Positions 10,079 to 19,861 of a DNA stretch of 64,000 bases are shown here, piece by piece. The stretch is from contig NZ_JHBV01000015.1 in the NCBI RefSeq assembly GCF_000724545.1, positions 48,604-112,603 of the forward strand, read 5' to 3'. Source of the stretch: Aureispira sp. CCB-QB1 (GTDB lineage: Bacteria; Bacteroidota; Bacteroidia; Chitinophagales; Saprospiraceae). The notes below the pieces were generated by a model that did not search any database, was not told where the DNA came from, and saw only the letters and a list, made by a program, of their open reading frames with translations. Made by a program: the position numbers and the translations under genes. Each line of letters opens with the position of its first letter. Position 1 is the first letter of the stretch.

Positions 10079-10720
10079 ATGAAAATCTCTGTTTATCACA
10101 TTACTATTCTTGCATTGATGCTGTCCGTTGGTCTATCTTGTAGTTCTTCTGAATCTTCTAACGATTCTGCACCAACCGCAGCCAAAGAAGAAAAAGGTTC
10201 TGTCAAAAATTTAGCGCACCTTATAGAACAAACCAAGGTCGTTGAATCTGGCACACCAATACCTTCTGACTTATGCCAACAATTTATACAACCAGCCCTT
10301 ACGACTCAAACCTTGCATCCTTATATTGATACGCCCGATGCTACCTATAGCTATGGGCAAGTCTTGCACGAAGACTCCGCTATGGTTGCCTTTACATTTT
10401 ATTACAAAGCTATTGAAGATAAAAACCTTCTTGCAGCTTCTTTTATTGCTAGTTATAACCCCAATACGCAAGAGTTTATTGATTCTAAAATGGTTTTTGG
10501 AAGTTCTACTTTCAATTTTCAAGAAACCAAAGGATATAACTTAGGTTTCTCTTGCCGCTCAGACATGGAATTTATACAATCTGACGACTTAGTTTTGATT
10601 TTAAAAAGTCAAATTAAACGGTTTTATTCTGCCTTTAAAAAAGGTGTTGCACCAAAAGCCAACTCCATAAATACACATCGTTATACCTTACTTAAAAATG
10701 GGCAATTTGTGTTTGGATGA
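10079..10720 (+). CDS. Small lipoprotein, unknown function
   Basis: The open frame begins further upstream at 9941, but the ATG at 10079 is preferred because it produces a clean lipoprotein signal (MKISVYHI..., lipobox GLSC). The upstream extension would be a hydrophobic AT-rich stretch with no homology-like features. The mature protein (about 190 residues) begins with a Ser/Asp/Ala-rich linker and has mixed alpha/beta composition. Family not recognised. It ends 17 bp before a strong palindromic terminator shared with the convergent protease gene. Confidence 0.72.
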   Translation: MKISVYHITILALMLSVGLSCSSSESSNDSAPTAAKEEKGSVKNLAHLIEQTKVVESGTPIPSDLCQQFIQPALTTQTLHPYIDTPDATYSYGQVLHEDSAMVAFTFYYKAIEDKNLLAASFIASYNPNTQEFIDSKMVFGSSTFNFQETKGYNLGFSCRSDMEFIQSDDLVLILKSQIKRFYSAFKKGVAPKANSINTHRYTLLKNGQFVFG

Positions 10721-10737
10721 ATTTGCTAAAAACAAAT

Positions 10738-10773
10738 GTATATCGTATGTAAACAAACTAACATACGATATAC
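10738..10773. terminator. Bidirectional terminator between convergent genes
   Basis: A 13-bp perfect stem (10738-10750 with 10761-10773) lies between the ends of the small lipoprotein gene (plus) and the subtilisin gene (minus), with A/T-rich flanks on both sides. Confidence 0.75.
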
Positions 10774-10784
10774 ACTTTAAAAAT

Positions 10785-13700
10785 TTAGTGCTGTATCAGC
10801 AATTTTTTAACTTCAATTCCTTTATTACTAATCAATCGAACAAAATACACAGCAGGATTTAACCTACTAACATCAAGGAAAATTTGTGTTTTTCCTTCTG
10901 GTATTGATTCGTTGATCAAAACATTCCCTCCTACGCCAACGACTTCTACTTGGTAATCTTCTTTTAGTGGAGCGTTAAACTTCAATACCGTTGTTTCTGT
11001 TGTTGGATTTGGTTGTATGTTCCAACCTATTGTATTCTCAATTTTAGGAACATCCACTATAGTTGTAACAATAACCGTATCTCTAAAACTACAACTAATT
11101 CCATTGATATTCATACTTAATGTCACTTCGTAAGTGCCCAAAGCAGAATAAACATGGACGGGATTGGGTTGGGTAGAAATGCTACCATCTCCAAAAACCC
11201 AAAACCAAAGGCTTGCATTAGGATTACTTGAAAAAGTTGCTGTATTTCCACTAACAGAAGTTGAAAAAGATGCTATTACATCTGCGGTAACGCTTGTCGG
11301 AGCACTTTCGCAAAAATCTAATCTAATTTCCCAATCGTAAAAGTAGTTATAAGAACTTGTGTTCGTTGTAGGCGCAACTGCACCACCACCATAAGCACTA
11401 ACAATAGAAACAACGTCGGTTATGGTATATGGATAACTTACTCCCGCCGTATTGCTCACCAAATCCATATTGGCGCCTACCAAACTATAATTGCCAGCAG
11501 CCGGCACTTCAAATGCTAAAGCAACTCGTTGCCCTCCACCTACTAAATTAATGGTTTTAGATTCCAATAAAGTATTGGTTGCTGTATTTCCATTAAAACC
11601 ATCCCACAATTCAATTGTTCGAGGACCTGCACTATTAGCCTCTACCCAAACAGAAACTAGATAAAAATCTGTTTCAGCAGTAAAGTTGAGTGCCGCATAT
11701 CCACCATTGATAGTAGTACTTGTTGCTCCTACAGTCGTAGGATCGGTAGGTCCCATTCTTATAATAGGTGATTGATAAACACTCTTGACTTGATAAGTTG
11801 TTGTTGTATCTAGCAATGGGGTATTAAAGTCTGTTCCTACATATAATAAGTTATTCCCACTATCATACCAATGCAAGTTAGTCTGCCAATTTCCATAAGC
11901 TCTCAAACGAGCTGATTCATCTTGACACACGGTATTCCCCTGTGTAGAAAGCACTTCAGGGTATTTCACTTCTACATATCCATTTCTCATAACAGTATTG
12001 GTTCCTCCTCCATTCGTAACCTCCAAAGAGACGCTATAAACTCCTTCTGAGGTATAAGTATGTCTTGGATTCGCTTGTGTTGATGTATTTCCATCCCCAA
12101 AATTCCACAACCATTGCGTGGGTTGATTCCCTGATTCATCTTTAAATGAGACTTGACCATCACAAGAATAGACAACATCAGAAGAAAAGTCAGCTATAGG
12201 AGACAACGTACCAAACTCTATATTTATATTGTCTATATACAAGTCATTCCCTGTTCCAAAATGCCCTGGAATATTAACAAATCTCAAAAGAACATCATTA
12301 CCAATCAAAGGCGTTAGATCGACATACTCTCGCCTCCAATCACTTGCGCTACTAGGCATCCAAAATTGAGTTCTAGAAGAACTTGTACTTAAATCTAAAC
12401 CATCCTTGAAATAGAGTTGGTGAAATGTCTGCCCACAATCTATGGAATAATCAATCCTTAAGTCATCAGATGCTTCGGTACCAAAAGCCTGAGGGCGGTA
12501 AGAAACATCAAAAATTAATTGAGCAGCAGCGCCTGCTATTCCTGATGTCAAATCTATAGCACTTAAACCAAAAATATCGCTCCTCTCTTCATAACCATAA
12601 TTAAAAAACTCATTGTTCATTTTCATTACAGTAGTCACACTACCCGAAGCACCGATTACATTGATTGTGTCCCATGTCACATCGTTATTTACATCAATTA
12701 CATAAGCAAAAGATTCTGGAAAAACGCCATTATCAAAATTCTCTTCTATCGGAAAAATAGATGGTAATGTATCTATGGCTATAATCATTTGTCGAAGCGT
12801 ATCATTACAATCTCTAGCATCTGTCGTCAAGCCTGTCCATACTTTCAACTCGTAAGTGCCTGGTGTAGGGATGTTAATTGAATTGATAAAAGAAAAAGTA
12901 GTACTATTCTGCGAAGACAATGTTCCTGTATATGTTTCTGTAACGATAGGATTGCTTCCTAACTGATAATAGATGGGTATGGTAGTTTCTGTAGCATACC
13001 CTTCATTAAAGAGCTCAACAGACAATGTTTTAGGGCTCAAATCACAATACCCCCAAACAGAATCAAGCATGTTAAATTGTTTTATCCCAACATCATGTAT
13101 GCCACCACAGGCGATATAACATCCTTGATCAACGCCAAAACCTTCGTATAAAATAGCATTGGCTCTTAAACCAACAAGACCATTCTGTCCCCTAGCACGT
13201 ACAGAAAACCATGCCTCATTATTGATATTGGCAACTGTTAAATCAAAATTTAATGTGGTAGTAGTACCGATTGAGTCCATGTATTGGCTTCCCAGCATAA
13301 AAACGTCGTACTCAATTGCTCCAGGGACACTATCCCAAACTAGACCAATTGTATTTGTTGTTGGACAAACTAAATTAACTCGCAAGTTAGGTACTTGATC
13401 TATAATATTAAAATTAGCAACACTTTCACCACTTATTCCAGCTCTAGAAACACGCACTTTAGCAGCTCCTGTAACGGTAGTAGGTACTGTCCAGTCTATA
13501 AAACGACTTGCTCCTGGTTCAGCCGCTTCAATTGTTATCCATGAATTTCCGTTGTCTACAGTATATTCAATCAAGAAAGTTCCAGAATTACCATAAGCAT
13601 CCCAATAAATCCTATTGTTAGATCCAGGAATTAGCCCCTCGCCTCCCATTGGATAAACGACGGTAATGTCCTCCATCAAAAACTCATACACGACAAAGTA

Positions 13701-15563
13701 ATCTTGTGTCCCCATTGGAATTGTCGTTCCTTTTACCTTCAAAGTATAAGTACCTGCTGTTGGGTTATCAATTGCAATTTCTTCTACGTTATTCAAATGA
13801 TCAACTCCTTTGGTAGCTGGCAAAGCTAACGTAGTTGGGTTTGGAGTATGGTTTAATAACCAAGGTAAATGTACTCCTGTATTGGGAGCAACTACGGTCG
13901 CATCCAAGTCATTTACCAATGCCGTTGCTGCTGCTGTCGAAGCTTCTCTATCTGCCCAATAGACCATAATTTTAGCCCGCTGTACTCCTACGGGAATACT
14001 AATAGAATGACTATTACTGTCACCATGAACCAATGTCCCACTCAAATAGCGGTTGTCTTCCAACAATTGAACCGCTCTCAAACCATTTACTTTTCCCCAA
14101 CCATATATAAAATCAGGTCCATCGTTCCCCAAATCAGTGGCGGTATTTAGCAAGGCTGCTTTTAATAAGGCAGAAGGAGCTGTTGCTCCTCCATTCAAAT
14201 TGCGATACGCATGGTGCAATTGAGCCATTACGCCAGTAATTCCAGGCGCAGCAGCGGAAGTTCCTCCTCCTGGTGAATAAACATTGTTGGGATCCGTAGA
14301 CATTTGACCTGCTCCATGTGCTGCAATATCAGGCTTAATCCGTCCATCTGATGCAGGTCCGCGGCTGCTACTATTGACAATCGTATCATTGGCATCTAAA
14401 TTCGCCGTTGCAATAACATTCTTTCCCATTTTATGACCGCCAGTAATATTCCCCCATTGGTTTCCTGCTCCATAACCGCAATTTTGGTTGTTGCTATTTC
14501 CTGCGGAGAATACTTGTATTAGGGTTGGATTGTTGTAAATTTCTTGGTCAACCAAGGCTGTCGTGTTGGTATACCCAGCATTACAACCATTGCTATAAGA
14601 AGAACAAAAAACCAACACCGCACTATCTTGGTGTAATGGAATTGTTCCAGGCATAGCTGCATCGTATTGGCGAATATGGAGATAAGACCCCGTTGCCATT
14701 CCTCGCATCAATGGATTTAAATTTCCTGCCCCTCCTGCAATACCAGCGACCATATCTCCGTGACTTCCCGTAAAATCGCCCGCTACTTCTTGCTGGTTGG
14801 CACGTCCTTTAAAATCAATATGTGGTCCTACAAATCCATCGTCGTTGATGGCTATGGAAACGCCTGTTCCATCATAATTTCGAGCACCGTAAAATTCACC
14901 ATCTATAGCATTCGCTCGGTGCAAATGGCGCCCAACATCTGATTCTGGCTTTCCTGGTTCTGAGATAAGATCTATATACCGGACCAACGCTGTTCCTGCT
15001 ATCTTTTCTATTTCTTGAGGTAATAATTGAGCAACAATCATTTGAGCATGGTCCATTGCGTGTTGAACATTGATGCCCATTCTTTTCATTTCAGCCTTTG
15101 CTAAAGAAGGTGAAATATCTTGATGATAACGAATGATGACTTTGACAAATTCTCCTTCTTTTGCCCAATTTGGATAATCCTCATCCTCTAATCGTTGGCT
15201 TATTTTATACGTTCTTTCTATTGGTACAATACTTCTAATATTAAGATTCTTTAATACAGCTATATCTATTCCAACAGGAATAGAAGCAACATATAGTTTA
15301 TTAGGAATGTATTCTAACAATTGAATACCAATTGCTCTGATTTGCTCTTGTTGAGCAACATTTGGTATCTCATTAAATTGTACAAAACGATAAAATCGAT
15401 TTTGGAAAATTTCATAAGAACTGAGTTTTTTTGAAGTAAACTCCAAAATATTGGACTCAAATTCTTTTTCGCCTTTGTAAAAATTAACAACATTATTTTG
15501 CCCAAATAAATCGCTGTTGAACAACAGTAGGACAAATGTTATTAAAACAAAAATGTAATTCAT
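10785..15563 (-). CDS. Secreted subtilisin-like (S8) protease with PKD domains and T9SS type A signal
   Basis: A 1592-residue secreted protein. The signal peptide ends near residue 21 (LFGQ). A propeptide-like region (25-200) precedes an S8 catalytic domain at about 225-500, with Asp241 (SIAINDDG), His268 (GSHGDMVAG), oxyanion Asn356 (SAGNS) and Ser436 (GGGTSAAAP). The triad is complete, though the Asp and His surroundings differ from the usual DTG and HGTHVAG. After it come Ig-like/CARDB-like beta domains, a jelly-roll-like region (about 950-1120), a PKD domain near 1130-1200 (WNFGDG), another beta domain, a second PKD near 1431-1500 (WVFGDG) and a C-terminal type A sorting domain (1514-1592, starting QPNPTTE, ending KKLLIQH). 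It is predicted to cross the outer membrane by type IX secretion and act at the surface or in the medium. Confidence 0.93.
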   Translation of the reverse strand: MNYIFVLITFVLLLFNSDLFGQNNVVNFYKGEKEFESNILEFTSKKLSSYEIFQNRFYRFVQFNEIPNVAQQEQIRAIGIQLLEYIPNKLYVASIPVGIDIAVLKNLNIRSIVPIERTYKISQRLEDEDYPNWAKEGEFVKVIIRYHQDISPSLAKAEMKRMGINVQHAMDHAQMIVAQLLPQEIEKIAGTALVRYIDLISEPGKPESDVGRHLHRANAIDGEFYGARNYDGTGVSIAINDDGFVGPHIDFKGRANQQEVAGDFTGSHGDMVAGIAGGAGNLNPLMRGMATGSYLHIRQYDAAMPGTIPLHQDSAVLVFCSSYSNGCNAGYTNTTALVDQEIYNNPTLIQVFSAGNSNNQNCGYGAGNQWGNITGGHKMGKNVIATANLDANDTIVNSSSRGPASDGRIKPDIAAHGAGQMSTDPNNVYSPGGGTSAAAPGITGVMAQLHHAYRNLNGGATAPSALLKAALLNTATDLGNDGPDFIYGWGKVNGLRAVQLLEDNRYLSGTLVHGDSNSHSISIPVGVQRAKIMVYWADREASTAAATALVNDLDATVVAPNTGVHLPWLLNHTPNPTTLALPATKGVDHLNNVEEIAIDNPTAGTYTLKVKGTTIPMGTQDYFVVYEFLMEDITVVYPMGGEGLIPGSNNRIYWDAYGNSGTFLIEYTVDNGNSWITIEAAEPGASRFIDWTVPTTVTGAAKVRVSRAGISGESVANFNIIDQVPNLRVNLVCPTTNTIGLVWDSVPGAIEYDVFMLGSQYMDSIGTTTTLNFDLTVANINNEAWFSVRARGQNGLVGLRANAILYEGFGVDQGCYIACGGIHDVGIKQFNMLDSVWGYCDLSPKTLSVELFNEGYATETTIPIYYQLGSNPIVTETYTGTLSSQNSTTFSFINSINIPTPGTYELKVWTGLTTDARDCNDTLRQMIIAIDTLPSIFPIEENFDNGVFPESFAYVIDVNNDVTWDTINVIGASGSVTTVMKMNNEFFNYGYEERSDIFGLSAIDLTSGIAGAAAQLIFDVSYRPQAFGTEASDDLRIDYSIDCGQTFHQLYFKDGLDLSTSSSRTQFWMPSSASDWRREYVDLTPLIGNDVLLRFVNIPGHFGTGNDLYIDNINIEFGTLSPIADFSSDVVYSCDGQVSFKDESGNQPTQWLWNFGDGNTSTQANPRHTYTSEGVYSVSLEVTNGGGTNTVMRNGYVEVKYPEVLSTQGNTVCQDESARLRAYGNWQTNLHWYDSGNNLLYVGTDFNTPLLDTTTTYQVKSVYQSPIIRMGPTDPTTVGATSTTINGGYAALNFTAETDFYLVSVWVEANSAGPRTIELWDGFNGNTATNTLLESKTINLVGGGQRVALAFEVPAAGNYSLVGANMDLVSNTAGVSYPYTITDVVSIVSAYGGGAVAPTTNTSSYNYFYDWEIRLDFCESAPTSVTADVIASFSTSVSGNTATFSSNPNASLWFWVFGDGSISTQPNPVHVYSALGTYEVTLSMNINGISCSFRDTVIVTTIVDVPKIENTIGWNIQPNPTTETTVLKFNAPLKEDYQVEVVGVGGNVLINESIPEGKTQIFLDVSRLNPAVYFVRLISNKGIEVKKLLIQH

Positions 15564-15995
15564 TGGATTAGTTTAACATAATTAATATAATAAGTGCCAA
15601 TTTTAAGTTGGCAGTTGATCTCTTCTCTTCAAATACCCAATATCGGATCTATTATTGGAATTCTGCACTCAGCTGTAAAAATAAACTCCGTACTTAATAG
15701 CAGCAAAAACATTATTTATACTTTATCATCATTTACTCGTAGCTTTTCAGGGTACGCCAACCCAAAACAAAAACATAAAATACTAAATTACAACAACTTA
15801 AAACTTCAAAAACTATTCTCAAGATAATTCAAAATCAAAATAAAGATGCCATTAATCAGATTATACAAAATCTAAATTTAACATTCTCGAACAGTAGAAG
15901 CAATGCATTCAAAAGCAAATCCTATACGAACTAAAGTTCATATAGGATTGCTTGATTGGGGGCTATAAATACTATTGGCAAATGAATAACTTATA
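15564..15995. other. Intergenic between two giant secreted-protein genes
   Basis: No gene is credible here; short plus-strand frames have no signal or family features. The stretch holds the terminator hairpin of the SprB-repeat gene (15918-15949) and presumably the promoter of the protease gene, which I cannot locate. Confidence 0.4.
15918..15949 (-). terminator. Hairpin after SprB-repeat gene
   Basis: AATCCTATA/TATAGGATT with a further GAAC/GTTC inner stem forms a strong hairpin 46 bp beyond the stop of the SprB-repeat gene. The T tract after it on the minus strand is weak, so this is a likely but imperfect terminator. Confidence 0.5.
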
Positions 15996-18900
15996 CTAAC
16001 GCTTCACAATTTTAGTTGTCGTTATCGCCTTGCTAGTTTCTACATTTAACAAATACATTCCACTTGGTAAATCTTCCATATTCAACTGTTCAATATATAC
16101 TCCTTCGGCTTGTCTCGCACCTACAATATGAGTATGCACACACTGACCAATACTATTCATAACTCGAATGGTTACCTCTGAGGTTTCTTCTAACGTATAT
16201 TTTAAAGTAATTCCACGCTCAAATGGATTCGGCATTGTTTCTACTTTTAATGCTTTATTATCTATATCAACCACAGAAGAAAATTGATCAATAATACTGA
16301 TTGGAGTATTGGTAATCACAGGCTCGTTATAGTCAAAATAAATAGCGGCTGTGTTTTCTATTTGCGTTCCAACTGGTAGACCTGCAATTCGCTTGATTTT
16401 GAACTTTACAAATCCCATACTTGCATCAAAGTCAGTTGCTGAATCAGGCAAATAAATATTATTAAATGTAAAGACAAGTATATTGCCATTCTCTAGACTC
16501 ACTTCTGCATTATGTTTTGTCTTAATATCTCGAATTGTTTCTGGCAATAAATTCACATCCAAGGTATCACGAATAATGACAAAGTGAGCGGGTGCTGTTC
16601 CTGTATTTTGGAAACGAATATTATATTCTAATTCTTCATCTGTTGTGTAAATGATTCCACCATTCCAAGCATCTCCACTATGATAAGGAGCTACTTGCTT
16701 GTCATTCGGATCCCAAGAACCAACTACTGTTGTTGATAATCCATCGGTATTGTTGGCAGGCGTCGCATCTCCAACCAATGGTAAAACATCCGCTGTTCCT
16801 TGTAGCAATGTTCCTAATGTCATATTTGTAGGCACTGTAAATTTAACATCCACAGAACGACAAGCACCTGGGTTCAAGTTGCTAAATGACCAGTAAAATT
16901 TATGTCCAGGAATATCATGAAAAGTCAAGGTAGACCCCCATCCTGTAATAGATTCAAAACCTAGCAAACTATTGTAATCGTACTCTAAGGTACCATTCAT
17001 AATCATATTACCTTTGTTACAATAGTCAATTCTAGTATAGTAACTAAATCCTGGCGTTGCATTGCTATAATCCCACAAGTCAACTTCCAAATCCTGAACA
17101 GGTGGATTCGTTAAATAGAAATTATTAAAGAAGTAACCACTTGCTGTTGCATTGACTGTTGCTGTTCCTCCCGTTGGACAAATAACAGTAGTTGTCAATG
17201 GTGAAGTGTTGATATATTCGACAGTATATGTACCAGGAGTTGATATATTAAAGGTATAACGACCTTGGGCATTGGTAAACGTTGTTAGACCCAACGGTTG
17301 CAGACGAACCATTTCATAAGGCAGAGGCAAACCAGTTTGACAAGTTCCTGTACCCGACACATCGTATACATACCCTCTAATAACAATGTTGGTACTAGTT
17401 ACTGATAAGTGATAATCTCTATCAAACACGCAACCAGTTGCAGGATCTGTTATAGAAACCGTATACCATCCAGCAGATAGATTGCTAATATCCTCTGTTG
17501 TGGCTCCGTTACTCCATAGGAAGGTTGGGTTGTTGACTCCCGATACTGTAATGTCAATTGCTCCACCTGTATTCGATGCATTGGGCTGTGTAATTGTTCT
17601 TGACACGGTTATATTCGTTTGACCTCCAACAACCATATTATTAATTTCTAATTCACATCCGTTATTATCAGTTATGCTAACAGAATATTGTCCAGGATAA
17701 ATGCCAAACAAATCTTTTACATTGGCATTGCCATAAGACCACTGATAATTATAGGGTAAGGCACCTCCTGTCATGGTCAAATCAATTCCACCATTCTTAT
17801 TATTACAAGTAGCATCTATAATGGTATAAGTTGCTGTTACTGCTGGAGGATTGGGCACAGTATAACTAGTAGCATCGGCACATCCATTAGCATCTGTAAT
17901 CGTAACATCGTATGTATTACCAGGAACAACATTCAAAATACTTTGATCCGTTGCTCCATTCCCCCAAAGGTAGGTATATGGCGCAGCTCCGTCTGTTGGT
18001 GCTGCGGTTAAATAATCAGGCTGACAAGCAGACTCTGCCGTGATTCCCGCTACAATTTGCCCCGCATCCAAAATATCTACGGTATCCATAATCACACAAG
18101 ATCCATTGGTCACTGTAACAATATACATTCCTGCCGACAAATTATTAATGGTAGGTGTTGTTGCTCCATTGCTCCATGAAAAAGTAGGGCTAGTCATTCC
18201 GTAATCATGCACTGTGGCAGAGCCATTGTTTTGACCACAACTAGCATTGGTAGAAGAAAATTCGATAAACTCTCCTACTGGAATGGTGTCTGAATATACA
18301 CAACCCGACCAGTTTCTGACTTCTACAATATGAAACCCTGCGGCAATGCCTGTGAGGTCTTCTGTTGTAGCTCCTGTTGGAGACCAATAAAAAGATTGAG
18401 CTGTTCCATTCGATACAGTTAAATCAATTGCTCCATCGCTATTGCCACAAGTAGCATCCGTCACCACAGAAGATAAGCTAAGCCCATTTGACAAGCTGTT
18501 TGCCCAAAGACTATCTATACCAGAACAACCATTCACGTCTGTTATCGTTACAATATACAAGGCTACACCTGACTGTACATTAATAACAGGCGTTGTTTCT
18601 CCTGTATTCCATAAGTAAGTATATCCATTATAGGGTGGATTCCATCCTGTAGAGGCGCCACCATTTCCGTATGCAGTCAAGATGTCCGATACACAAGGGT
18701 TTTGAGTAGAATCTACGATATAAGCTGTAACATTCCCTCCGTCTGATATGGTACCACTACCTGTCAATACACATGATCCATCGGTTACGGTAACACTATA
18801 TCCTCCAGTCGATAAATTGCTGATCGTTGGCGTTGTTGCTCCTGTGCTCCACAAAAATGTTGGATTACTCAAATTTTGAGTATTTACAGTAATGGAGCCA

Positions 18901-19691
18901 TTTATTTGGCCACAACTCATATTAGAAACCTCCATTTCTATTTGAGGACCATCAACATTTAGGGTATAATACAAGTAACAGTTATTAGCATCTCGAATAC
19001 TAACTCCTGCCGCCCCAACTGGTACATTAATCGGATCTTCTACTGTTTGCCCTTGAGCAACTCCATTCCAATAAAACGTATAAGGAGCAACTCCACCTGT
19101 TACTGTCAAATCTATAGAACCATCATTTGCATTGCATGTAGCAGGAGTCGTTGTATGGCTAGCAGACATTGGCGGAGGATAAGTAGTGACTGTTTTAGTA
19201 CCAACACCAGTACAGCCATTCGCATCCGTCACTGTCACCGTATACACCCCTGGTGCTGGATTCTGAATAGACTCTTGTGTGCTCCCATCACTCCATACAT
19301 AAGTAAAAGGATGGCTAGCAGGCCAAGATGGATTGGCATATAGTATACCATTACAAGGTGAGAAGGAAGGGTTGACGGTTATGCCTGTTGGTGAAGGGGC
19401 TAAATAAGTTGTTGCTGTGTAGGTACAATTTGTTGGGTCAGTTACTGTTACAGAATAATGTCCTGATGGAAGATTGTATAAGTAACGATTGGTCGCCCCT
19501 GTATTCCAAATATAAGTAGACCCTGAATAATAGGTCGTACCTGACGCATTGATGGAGCCGTTATTAGCCGTTGCACAAGTCGGTCGCCCTTGTGTGTTAA
19601 TTGTGTAGCTGTTCGGACATTGCCCCCACACAATTCCTCCTACGCACCAAAAACAGGTAATTAGGAGTAAAAGTAATTTATTGTTTTGCAT
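15996..19691 (-). CDS. SprB-repeat surface protein with T9SS type A signal
   Basis: A 1231-residue secreted protein. After a signal peptide (ending VWGQ, about 24) it carries about ten SprB-type repeats of roughly 70-80 residues up to residue 770. Each has the pattern TFLWSNGATT, then a short linker, then Y-VTVTDANGC. Next comes a carboxypeptidase-regulatory-like beta domain (about 775-860), then a region with SWDPNDKQV typical of Bacteroidota surface proteins (DUF11/DUF7619-like, about 990-1140), and a C-terminal type A sorting domain (MPNPFERG to KIVKR). SprB is the mobile gliding adhesin of Flavobacterium; this much shorter protein shares only the repeat unit, so an adhesin role is inference. 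It is upstream of the secreted protease on the same strand, with a likely terminator between them. Confidence 0.9.
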   Translation of the reverse strand: MQNNKLLLLLITCFWCVGGIVWGQCPNSYTINTQGRPTCATANNGSINASGTTYYSGSTYIWNTGATNRYLYNLPSGHYSVTVTDPTNCTYTATTYLAPSPTGITVNPSFSPCNGILYANPSWPASHPFTYVWSDGSTQESIQNPAPGVYTVTVTDANGCTGVGTKTVTTYPPPMSASHTTTPATCNANDGSIDLTVTGGVAPYTFYWNGVAQGQTVEDPINVPVGAAGVSIRDANNCYLYYTLNVDGPQIEMEVSNMSCGQINGSITVNTQNLSNPTFLWSTGATTPTISNLSTGGYSVTVTDGSCVLTGSGTISDGGNVTAYIVDSTQNPCVSDILTAYGNGGASTGWNPPYNGYTYLWNTGETTPVINVQSGVALYIVTITDVNGCSGIDSLWANSLSNGLSLSSVVTDATCGNSDGAIDLTVSNGTAQSFYWSPTGATTEDLTGIAAGFHIVEVRNWSGCVYSDTIPVGEFIEFSSTNASCGQNNGSATVHDYGMTSPTFSWSNGATTPTINNLSAGMYIVTVTNGSCVIMDTVDILDAGQIVAGITAESACQPDYLTAAPTDGAAPYTYLWGNGATDQSILNVVPGNTYDVTITDANGCADATSYTVPNPPAVTATYTIIDATCNNKNGGIDLTMTGGALPYNYQWSYGNANVKDLFGIYPGQYSVSITDNNGCELEINNMVVGGQTNITVSRTITQPNASNTGGAIDITVSGVNNPTFLWSNGATTEDISNLSAGWYTVSITDPATGCVFDRDYHLSVTSTNIVIRGYVYDVSGTGTCQTGLPLPYEMVRLQPLGLTTFTNAQGRYTFNISTPGTYTVEYINTSPLTTTVICPTGGTATVNATASGYFFNNFYLTNPPVQDLEVDLWDYSNATPGFSYYTRIDYCNKGNMIMNGTLEYDYNSLLGFESITGWGSTLTFHDIPGHKFYWSFSNLNPGACRSVDVKFTVPTNMTLGTLLQGTADVLPLVGDATPANNTDGLSTTVVGSWDPNDKQVAPYHSGDAWNGGIIYTTDEELEYNIRFQNTGTAPAHFVIIRDTLDVNLLPETIRDIKTKHNAEVSLENGNILVFTFNNIYLPDSATDFDASMGFVKFKIKRIAGLPVGTQIENTAAIYFDYNEPVITNTPISIIDQFSSVVDIDNKALKVETMPNPFERGITLKYTLEETSEVTIRVMNSIGQCVHTHIVGARQAEGVYIEQLNMEDLPSGMYLLNVETSKAITTTKIVKR

Positions 19692-19861
19692 AATTGTAAG
19701 TGAAGTTTTTGGTTTTCAAATAAGTTATGCATCTAAAATAAAACACATGACTCAAAACTTCACATACAATTATCGATAGAACTTTCTATAATTAAATTAA
19801 AATAATTTTATAAAAATCTACAAATCAATTAAATAATAATCAAAAAACTTTTGTCAACTTT

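Noticed and set aside
15594..15827. 77-codon plus-strand frame between the two giant genes
   Set aside because: Low-complexity, no signal peptide or homology-like pattern, opposite to both neighbours.
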